A DNA stretch of 64,000 nucleotides from Glaciimonas sp. PCH181 (lineage in GTDB: Bacteria > Pseudomonadota > Gammaproteobacteria > Burkholderiales > Burkholderiaceae_D): positions 1-64,000 of the forward strand of contig NZ_PYFP01000003.1 in NCBI RefSeq assembly GCF_003056055.1, in the 5' to 3' direction. This document shows positions 57,287 to 64,000 of this stretch, one piece after another. The translations under genes were made by a program, and so were the position numbers. Within the stretch, counting starts at the first letter, position 1, and each line of letters begins with the position of its first letter. A model generated the notes under the pieces. It was not told the DNA's origin and made no database searches. It was given only the letters and a program-made list of their open reading frames with translations.

Positions 57287-58732
57287 ATGGATAGCAAAAC
57301 GTTTCAGCAGCCCCTTTACCGCCAACTCGCCAACCACTATCTCGATGCGATTCAGGCCAGCGTATTGCATCCCGGCGATCGCATGCCATCAGTACGCGTA
57401 TTGGCGCGTCAACACACGCTGAGTCTTGCGACCGCGTTACAGGCTTGCCGTCTTCTGGAGAGCGAAGGCTGGTTGGAAGCGCGACCTCGCTCCGGCTATT
57501 TCGTCAGATCGCAAAAACTGCCCGGCGTGCTAGCCGTTACCGAGCCGGATATGTCCAAGCCGCATGACGCTGCGCAGTTCGTCGGTATTCATCAAAATGT
57601 TTCAGAAATCATCTCCATGGGACAGCGCAAAGTGCGTGTCAATCTGGGACGTGCGGCGGGCGCGCCTGAACTGTATCCGGAAAAGCAACTTAACGCGCTT
57701 GCCGCCCGCGCATTGCGCGAGAAACCGGATTTATTTTCGCGACAAAGTTATCCGACCGGAAACGCCGCCTTCAAAAGCGTGCTGGCTAAACGTGCGTTAT
57801 CTAGTGGCATGACGATCAATCCCGACGAAATCCTGGTCACGCACGGGTGTATAGAAGCGCTAAATCTGGCGTTACGCGCAGTGGCACAACCCGGCGACGT
57901 CATTGCGGTTGAGTCGCCTACCTTTTACGGGCTGCTGCAAGTGATGGAAAGTCTGGGCATGCGCGCCCTTGAAATTCCCACCAGCGCGCAAACGGGCATC
58001 TCGCTGGAAGCACTAGAATTAGCGCTGCAAACCTACGACAATATTAAAGCCGTGGTAGTGGTGCCGCATCTGCAAAATCCACTCGGCAGCATCATGCCCG
58101 AGGCTCACAAAAAACGATTAGTGCAGCTTTGTGAAACAGCAGATATTGCGCTGATTGAGGATGATTCCTATAGCGCGCTGGTGCATGATGGGCCGCCGCT
58201 GACATCGCTAAAAGCCCACGACACTTCAGGCAATGTGATTCACTGCGCATCCCTGCACAAGATTTTGGCGCCAGGATTGCGCCTGGGATGGATGATAGCT
58301 GGACGATGGCATGCACGCGTGAATATGCTGAAATATGCGCAGACGCGGTATAACGATGAGTGGTCGCAAACCATTGCCGGAAAATTCATGGCATCGCCAG
58401 CGTTTGACAGACATCTGCACAAAATACGTGGCGCACTGCGCATACAGCGCGACTTAACGGCCGAGGCAATTGTCAGACATTTTCCGGTAGGTACGCGTTG
58501 CAGTTTGCCGAACGGCGGCGTATCCGTATGGGTAGAGTTGCCAGCGGGTTTCTCTTCCAAAAAAATATTTGAGGCCGCGCTTGCGCAAGAAATTCTGATT
58601 TCTCCGGGATTGCTGTTTTCCAACTCACATCGCTTCGATCATTTCATCCGCCTGAATTGCGGCATGCCTTTTTCGGAGGAAGTAAAGCAGGCTTATGTCC
58701 AACTTGGGAATATCATGCGCGCGCAACAATAA
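57287..58732 (+). CDS. MocR-type regulator (GntR DNA-binding + aminotransferase-like domain)
   Basis: 481 residues from ATG 57287. N-terminal GntR winged helix (about 10-75: LYRQLANHYLDAIQASVLHPGDRMPSVRVLARQHTLSLATALQACRLLESEGWLEARPRSGYFVR) joined to a fold-type I PLP domain (about 110-480). The PLP contacts are visible: the Asn/Asp/Tyr set in VVPHLQNPLGSIMP and IEDDSYSALV, and the Lys of HCASLHKILAPGLRLGWM. MocR proteins use PLP as effector and often control vitamin B6, GABA or amino-acid genes. Divergent from the DUF2917-like gene. Possible target: that gene or itself. Confidence 0.92.
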   Translation: MDSKTFQQPLYRQLANHYLDAIQASVLHPGDRMPSVRVLARQHTLSLATALQACRLLESEGWLEARPRSGYFVRSQKLPGVLAVTEPDMSKPHDAAQFVGIHQNVSEIISMGQRKVRVNLGRAAGAPELYPEKQLNALAARALREKPDLFSRQSYPTGNAAFKSVLAKRALSSGMTINPDEILVTHGCIEALNLALRAVAQPGDVIAVESPTFYGLLQVMESLGMRALEIPTSAQTGISLEALELALQTYDNIKAVVVVPHLQNPLGSIMPEAHKKRLVQLCETADIALIEDDSYSALVHDGPPLTSLKAHDTSGNVIHCASLHKILAPGLRLGWMIAGRWHARVNMLKYAQTRYNDEWSQTIAGKFMASPAFDRHLHKIRGALRIQRDLTAEAIVRHFPVGTRCSLPNGGVSVWVELPAGFSSKKIFEAALAQEILISPGLLFSNSHRFDHFIRLNCGMPFSEEVKQAYVQLGNIMRAQQ

Positions 58733-58748
58733 CGACTTCCCATAGCCC

Positions 58749-61700
58749 TCAGATTCGACTGAGTTTCACATTGCCGTATTTTTTGGGCTGGGCGTGCTTA
58801 CGCAAGAATGCCTCGTACAGTTCAATCGTCAACGGCTCACTGAAAAAATAACCCTGATAAGCATGACAGCCATGATAGGCCAGGAAGTTTCTCTGGGATT
58901 CCGTTTCAACGCCCTCGGCCATAACTGTCAATCCCAAACTTTCCGCCAGCGCAACGATGGTCCGCGCAATCGCCGCATCGTTCGGATCGGTCAGGATGTC
59001 TCTGACGAAGGACTGATCAATTTTTAACTGATCCAGAGGAAGTCGCTTTAAATAATACAAAGACGAATAACCCGTACCAAAATCATCCAGCGAAAAGTGC
59101 ACGCCGCGATCTTTCAGAGCGGTCATTTTTGCGATAGTCGCTTCCATATTATCGACCATCAGACTCTCTGTAATTTCCAACTTAAGCCGCTGTGGATTGG
59201 CCCCGCTGCGATCCAGTACTTTCAATACCATTTCCACAAAATCAGCATGCCGGAACTGCTTGACACTGACATTGACCGCGATGATCAATTGCGCCGTTTC
59301 AGGATGCGCAGCCCACTTTGCCAATTGCGCGCAAGCGGTTTCCAATACCCATTGGCCCAACGGCAGGATCATACCGGTGTCTTCCGCCAGCAAAATGAAC
59401 TCCCCCGGGAGCACAACCCCATGACGCGGATGCTTCCAACGTAACAAGCCCTCCGCCCCGGTCACCGAACCATCGCCAGCCATCTGCGGTTGGTAATACA
59501 AGACAAATTCCTGATGCAACAACGCTTGCCGCAAATCGACTTCCATGACAGCACGCGTGGTGACAGCAGCCTGCATTTCGACATCGAAAAACCGCAGCGC
59601 ATTGCGGCCTGCAGCCTTGGCCTGATACATCGCCAGATCCGCCTGCTTTAATAGTTCTCCGACCGAACCTTGCTGATCGCTGAACTGAGTAATGCCGATA
59701 CTGGCGGTACCGTGATTTTCAATTCCGGCAATCTGATAAGGCTTGCTGAGAATCTTTAAAATCTTTTCACCAACGGCCTTTGCCTGTAACGCAGCCTGCT
59801 CCGGAACCACATCCAACCCCAGCAACAACACCACAAATTCATCGCCACCCAAACGGGCCACGGTATCGCTGACGCTGACGCAGCGCGACAGCCGCAAGGC
59901 AGCTTGTTGTAGTAGCAAATCGCCTTTGTCATGCCCCAGCGTATCGTTAATGGTTTTAAAGTTATCCAGATCGATAAACAATAGCGCGCCGGAATGCTGC
60001 TGACTGTGAATCGTCACGACTAACGCCTGTTGAAGCCGATTAATTAGCAGCAAGCGATTAGGTAGCAACGTCAGAGGATCATAGAAAGCAAGATGCTGAA
60101 TTTCTTCTTCTGCGCTCTTACGCTGGGTGATATCCGTATCGATTGCCAGAATCGATTGCGGCAGACCATCATCATCTCTCACAAGCGTCCAACGGCTTTC
60201 CACGGTCAACATCGCGCTGCTCTTACACCGTTTGGCGATCTCGCCGCTCCATTCGCCAGTGTTGAGCAGTTTCTTATTCGCATCTTCGAAGACGATAGAC
60301 GACTCGAAAAACAAATCTTCTATAGACCTCCCTAACACCTCTTCCTGAGTCCAGCCATACAGACGTTCGGCGCTCTTATTCCAGAACTGAATACGATGAT
60401 CCATTCCGCGCACAATGATGGCGTCCCTTGCCTTATCCAGTAACGAAGCCTGATCGCGAATACGGACATCGGTTTCTTGCCGATCCATTTCAGCGGCGAC
60501 CCGAGCGCCAAATATCTGCAGCGTAGAAGTAATGAAATCGAGTTTTTTCAGCGGCTCTCGGAATAGAATAAATAAGAGGCCAACCGGCTGTCCGGCAGGA
60601 TTATCGAGACGCCATGCCACAGCCGCCTGCGTGCCTAATCCTTTTAACGCCGGAGCATGTGAAAATTCGGTCGCGATATTTTCCGGCATAAGAAAATTAT
60701 CCGGGCCAAGTAATTCCTCTGACCAGTCTGCGGTAATAACGCTATCAAAATTATCCACGACCTTCCCGTCAATCACAGCGGCTAACACATGTGTTGTAAG
60801 TGGTTTTCCAGGCAGTAAACGGGTCACAAAACCTGCGCTTGCTCCCAATGCCTCTGCCATGTTCCGAGCGACATTTTCAAAAAACACCGTACCCGTGCTG
60901 GCAGACACCCCCGCTGCAATTTTCAGCACTGCCGATTGAATTTGGCGCTCTTGCGTTTGAGAGCGGATACTGCTGATCCCGAATCCGAGATCAGCTGCCA
61001 ACTCTTTCAGCAGAGTCATTTCGTCGAGTGACACCGCAATAATTTCTTCCGAATATAACGTCAGCACGCCGAGCGTGCCGTCTTTTCCAATTAACGGCAG
61101 ATAAATGCCGCCCCGAAAACCATGCCGCTGCACCGCTGCCAGCCACGGCGATAAGCTGGCCTCCTGCATGACATCTTCAACGACTATCGAATGACCGCTA
61201 CGAATGGCGCGCCCTACCGGGCCGCGACCTGCTGGGCCGTCTCCCGACCAATTGATATGAAGCCCGTTAAGAAAAGTGACATCATCGAGATTGCCTGCAT
61301 AGGACTCAACCGAGACGGAGCGCTGCGCGTCGTTCTGTGCATAGCCAACCCACGCCATACGATAACCGCCGATATCGACGGCGAGATTGCATACCTGTTG
61401 CACTAATTCCTGCTCGTTTTCTGCCCGAACCACTGCTTCGCTACAACGACTGAGCATTTGTAACGCACGATTGGTACGAATTAATTCCAACGCAGCTTTG
61501 CGACTCTCGGTCACATCAGTTACCGCGCCAGTCATCCGTATCGCTTTACCGTTTGCATCCACGGCAGAGTGCGCATATAAACGCACCCAACTAACCTTAC
61601 CGGATGGCGTCAGAATGCGAAACTCACTGTCATATGGCGCGTTATCGTATAGATGTTTTTGGGCTGAAGCGCGCACCAGATTACGATCTTGTGGGTGAAT

Positions 61701-62597
61701 AAATTGCAGGAAATCTGCGACCTCACGCGGGCTGCCATCATCGACATATTCCAGCAACTCTGTCAGACGGGGCGAGCAATAAATACTATTTGCGACGATA
61801 TCCCAATCCCACAAGCCGTCCCCGGTACTTTGCATCGCCAGATGCAAACGTTCTTCACTAATCCGCAGCGCACTTTGTACGCGTTCTGTTTTATTCAGAA
61901 TCGCTTGGGAAATGAGACTGCCCACAGCAATCAACACCGCACCAATCGCCAGCGTGCCTATCAATAGCAGGCGTTGTACTTCGCGCGAAGCCTCACCGAG
62001 GCTGTACGAAAAATCGGCCTCCAGCTGATTCAACGGTAAATTGATTGCCTTGATGCGTTCACGCGTAGCACCGGTTGACGATTCGTCATATCTGCCGGAA
62101 ATAATCGCGTTATGCAGTTGGCTAGCCTCGGCATTCAGACTTTCTATATGGCCATCGGCCTCAGCCCAAATCGCAATCACCCCCTCCATGAAAGAAATAT
62201 TTCGAAAATTTCGAAACAAACTGATCATGCCCGGTATGTCATCGGGATGGCTTTGTCCGCGCAGAAGAGCCAGGCGCGCAAGGTTTAGATCAGGGTTTGT
62301 TTTCTCCAGCTCCAGGCGCGCATCGCGGCCACCAAGTGGGATGGCAATTTCCTTTAGGTAAGCCTGGTATTGCGCCTGATCCCGGGTATTGGAATACTCT
62401 AGTAAGTGCGCGACCGCATCCTTTTGCGCCTTCGAATACACACTTTCGCCGGTCACAAAACTGCGAACGGACGACAGGATATCCAGGCTAAACGCCCCTA
62501 AGCCGATAAGCAGCGCAGCAGTCGCCAGCAACGGCCAGATTACTTTAATCCAATGCCAGGTGGATTCAATTTTCAAAAACGTAATTAGTCGATGCAT
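58749..62597 (-). CDS. Cyclic di-GMP sensor protein, TM-PAS-GAF-GAF-PAS-GGDEF-EAL
   Basis: 1282 residues. Two membrane helices (about 17-42 and 208-230) flank a periplasmic helical region; then PAS (about 245-365 with SFRILTPSGKVSW-type core), GAF (about 385-545), a second GAF-like domain (about 555-705), PAS (about 715-830), GGDEF (840-1005; GGDEF at 917-921) and EAL (1015-1270). The cyclase motif is intact but the Arg of the I-site is absent. The phosphodiesterase motif reads EGL, yet the other catalytic residues remain: VNVS, LEITES, DDFGTG, LKIDQSF, AEGVET and QGYFFS. Probably a working phosphodiesterase. Convergent with the MocR gene, 16 bases apart. Confidence 0.92.
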   Translation of the reverse strand: MHRLITFLKIESTWHWIKVIWPLLATAALLIGLGAFSLDILSSVRSFVTGESVYSKAQKDAVAHLLEYSNTRDQAQYQAYLKEIAIPLGGRDARLELEKTNPDLNLARLALLRGQSHPDDIPGMISLFRNFRNISFMEGVIAIWAEADGHIESLNAEASQLHNAIISGRYDESSTGATRERIKAINLPLNQLEADFSYSLGEASREVQRLLLIGTLAIGAVLIAVGSLISQAILNKTERVQSALRISEERLHLAMQSTGDGLWDWDIVANSIYCSPRLTELLEYVDDGSPREVADFLQFIHPQDRNLVRASAQKHLYDNAPYDSEFRILTPSGKVSWVRLYAHSAVDANGKAIRMTGAVTDVTESRKAALELIRTNRALQMLSRCSEAVVRAENEQELVQQVCNLAVDIGGYRMAWVGYAQNDAQRSVSVESYAGNLDDVTFLNGLHINWSGDGPAGRGPVGRAIRSGHSIVVEDVMQEASLSPWLAAVQRHGFRGGIYLPLIGKDGTLGVLTLYSEEIIAVSLDEMTLLKELAADLGFGISSIRSQTQERQIQSAVLKIAAGVSASTGTVFFENVARNMAEALGASAGFVTRLLPGKPLTTHVLAAVIDGKVVDNFDSVITADWSEELLGPDNFLMPENIATEFSHAPALKGLGTQAAVAWRLDNPAGQPVGLLFILFREPLKKLDFITSTLQIFGARVAAEMDRQETDVRIRDQASLLDKARDAIIVRGMDHRIQFWNKSAERLYGWTQEEVLGRSIEDLFFESSIVFEDANKKLLNTGEWSGEIAKRCKSSAMLTVESRWTLVRDDDGLPQSILAIDTDITQRKSAEEEIQHLAFYDPLTLLPNRLLLINRLQQALVVTIHSQQHSGALLFIDLDNFKTINDTLGHDKGDLLLQQAALRLSRCVSVSDTVARLGGDEFVVLLLGLDVVPEQAALQAKAVGEKILKILSKPYQIAGIENHGTASIGITQFSDQQGSVGELLKQADLAMYQAKAAGRNALRFFDVEMQAAVTTRAVMEVDLRQALLHQEFVLYYQPQMAGDGSVTGAEGLLRWKHPRHGVVLPGEFILLAEDTGMILPLGQWVLETACAQLAKWAAHPETAQLIIAVNVSVKQFRHADFVEMVLKVLDRSGANPQRLKLEITESLMVDNMEATIAKMTALKDRGVHFSLDDFGTGYSSLYYLKRLPLDQLKIDQSFVRDILTDPNDAAIARTIVALAESLGLTVMAEGVETESQRNFLAYHGCHAYQGYFFSEPLTIELYEAFLRKHAQPKKYGNVKLSRI

Positions 62598-62817
62598 AGC
62601 AAGACTGGAGCTTAAGAAAAGAAAATTAGCAGGCCAATGGTCTCAAACCCTTGAATCAAGCAGGTTAAGGATGTGTTTCAGGCAGTAGGTGCAAGATATA
62701 TCCAGACGGATTTATCATAGACTGAATGGTTTCTGAAATGTAATTTTTGTATTCCACGGAAAAAGGGATAGAAGATCAATCGCCTTGTTCTGCATGAAAA
62801 GACATACGAATTAGAAC

Positions 62818-62829
62818 AAAAAAAAAAAA
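62818..62829. repeat. A12 homopolymer
   Basis: A run of twelve A in the 271-base gap (62598-62868) before the GGDEF-EAL gene start. A tract prone to slippage. No gene is seen in the gap. Confidence 0.85.
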
Positions 62830-62868
62830 TTTGTCCAAGTTATCTTTTCAGAAACATCAATTTATTAT

Positions 62869-63162
62869 TCAATTTGTTGTTCTTAGCTCGAAAGTCTTAC
62901 CAGCGCGCAACTCCCAGGCAATAATTTGACGAAAATCGCTTTTAACAGCGCCTTTTCGCCACTCCGCTATGACCTGATGACCATCATCGTATCCCTCGTT
63001 TGGCGCTTCAAACGGCCCCGGATGCAAGACATCTTTGCACTTTTCGCCTCCCTGTAAGGTTCTGTAAGTTTCAAGCAAGATTTGCGTAAGGTTGTAGTCG
63101 CACACTCCATCCGTCCAGACATATAAAAAACGGATGCGAATTCTATTTTTTACATCAAACAT
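62869..63162 (-). CDS. Hypothetical protein
   Basis: 97 residues from ATG 63162; a longer start at 63204 (TTG) is possible. Charged, soluble, with no membrane segment or signal. Segments such as RIRIRFLYVWTDGVCDYNLTQILLETYRTLQGGEK look like a small alpha/beta protein. I do not recognise the family. It is divergent from the MHS symporter, whose ATG is at 63232. No strong ribosome site, so real status is moderate. Confidence 0.45.
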   Translation of the reverse strand: MFDVKNRIRIRFLYVWTDGVCDYNLTQILLETYRTLQGGEKCKDVLHPGPFEAPNEGYDDGHQVIAEWRKGAVKSDFRQIIAWELRAGKTFELRTTN

Positions 63163-63231
63163 GGCGCGCAGAGGCGTCGGGTATAAAGCATAGGGTTGGC
63201 CCAAACAAAATTAATAATCAAGGAGACAAGT

Positions 63232-64000
63232 ATGGCGACCAGTATTGCGACAGGGAGTATTCCTTCACGCGGCATTACGGCAGAGGAACGGAAGGTCATT
63301 TTTGCATCGTCCCTCGGCACAGTATTCGAATGGTATGACTTTTACTTATACGGCTCGCTGGCGGCAATTATCGCTAAACAGTTTTTTTCAGGAACCGACC
63401 CTAACACCGCCTTCATCTTTGCCTTGCTGGCATTTGCTGCCGGTTTTATCGTGCGACCTTTCGGCGCATTGGTCTTTGGTCGCCTAGGCGACATGATTGG
63501 CCGAAAATACACATTTTTAGTCACCATTTTGATCATGGGCGCATCCACTTTTATTGTGGGTATTTTGCCGAATTACAACTCAATCGGTATCGCGGCCCCG
63601 ATTATTCTGGTGGCCTTGCGTATCCTGCAAGGTCTGGCCTTAGGTGGTGAATACGGTGGCGCTGCCACGTATGTCGCCGAACATGCGCCGAATGATAAAC
63701 GCGGTGCTTTTACCGCCTGGATTCAAACCACTGCAACCGTGGGTTTATTCTTGTCTCTGCTAGTCATTTTGGGCGTACGTACTTCGATCGGCGAAGAAGC
63801 ATTTGCTGACTGGGGCTGGCGTATTCCGTTTCTGGTATCCATCGTTTTGCTAGGCATTTCTGTCTGGATCCGCTTATCAATGAGCGAATCGCCAGCCTTT
63901 GTCAAAATGAAAGCAGAAGGAAAAGTCTCAAAAGCACCGTTGACAGAAGCATTCGGCCAATGGAAAAATATGAAACTGGTCATTCTGGCGTTGTTTGGTT
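63232..64000 (+). CDS. MHS-family (metabolite:H+) symporter, 3' end beyond the window
   Basis: First 256 residues of an MFS carrier of the MHS group (ProP, KgtP, ShiA-like). Diagnostic features are GTVFEWYDFYLYG in helix 1, the loop 2-3 motif GRLGDMIGRKYTF and LRILQGLALGGEYGGAATYVAEHAP in helix 4-5. The substrate could be a dicarboxylate, citrate, proline or shikimate-type acid; the sequence here does not decide. ATG 63232 is chosen because CAAGGAGACAAGT places a perfect ribosome site 6-7 bases upstream. No stop is reached before 64000. Confidence 0.93.
   Translation, partial: MATSIATGSIPSRGITAEERKVIFASSLGTVFEWYDFYLYGSLAAIIAKQFFSGTDPNTAFIFALLAFAAGFIVRPFGALVFGRLGDMIGRKYTFLVTILIMGASTFIVGILPNYNSIGIAAPIILVALRILQGLALGGEYGGAATYVAEHAPNDKRGAFTAWIQTTATVGLFLSLLVILGVRTSIGEEAFADWGWRIPFLVSIVLLGISVWIRLSMSESPAFVKMKAEGKVSKAPLTEAFGQWKNMKLVILALFG

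Overview
The window comes from a betaproteobacterial chromosome, most likely order Burkholderiales, family Oxalobacteraceae (the Herbaspirillum/Collimonas/Glaciimonas neighbourhood). The evidence is the 16S/23S sequence character, the 16S-tRNA-Ile-tRNA-Ala-23S-5S operon layout, and the close match of most proteins to gene families familiar from that group. This placement rests on recognition, not on a database comparison. Coding density is high. Apart from a decayed IS66 copy at the left edge, nothing looks like a phage, plasmid or CRISPR locus.

Layout. 1-1184: remnant of an IS66-family element with a multiply frameshifted transposase. 1249-7142: a complete rRNA operon on the minus strand, with its terminator, processing stem, boxA elements and a good sigma70-type promoter. 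7.4-10.4 kb: pgm and a PHB-depolymerase-type esterase. 10.4-15.8 kb: a nitrogen/carbon scavenging cluster (GntR regulator, dctA, M20 carbamoylase, histidine ammonia-lyase) ending in a strong terminator. 15.9-20.0 kb: one large Pls/PosA-type non-ribosomal peptide synthetase. 20-27 kb: ribosome rescue (arfB), YceI, a YbiR-like permease, a coiled-coil periplasmic protein, an FNR regulator with its own FNR box, a CYTH-CHAD protein and the cbpA-cbpM chaperone pair. 27.3-33.2 kb: a 1812-residue DUF4011-helicase-nuclease protein, preceded by a (GA)9 tract, a 33-bp perfect inverted repeat and a small zinc-ribbon protein. 33-40 kb: a methyltransferase, an aberrant pseudouridine synthase, a small conserved protein and purL.

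40.5-51.3 kb holds redox and detoxification genes: an MDR-family oxidoreductase divergent from a LysR regulator, a flavin reductase, an AI-2E-type permease, a DadA-like dehydrogenase, the bifunctional NAD(P)HX repair enzyme, and an arsR-MFS-Old Yellow Enzyme operon with its own terminator. 51.6-64 kb holds signalling and transport: a membrane diguanylate cyclase, a two-gene NitT/TauT-like ABC system without a visible binding protein, a MocR-type regulator divergent from a DUF2917-like protein, a 1282-residue PAS/GAF/GGDEF/EAL sensor, and the start of an MHS-family symporter that runs off the right edge.

The most promising candidates for undescribed biology are the solitary Pls/PosA synthetase (possible polycationic homopolymer), the helicase-nuclease locus with its unusual upstream DNA (probable anti-phage or nucleic-acid surveillance function), and the ammonia-lyase plus carbamoylase pairing outside a normal hut operon. 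The pseudouridine synthase whose catalytic Asp appears to be replaced by Glu is also worth a look.
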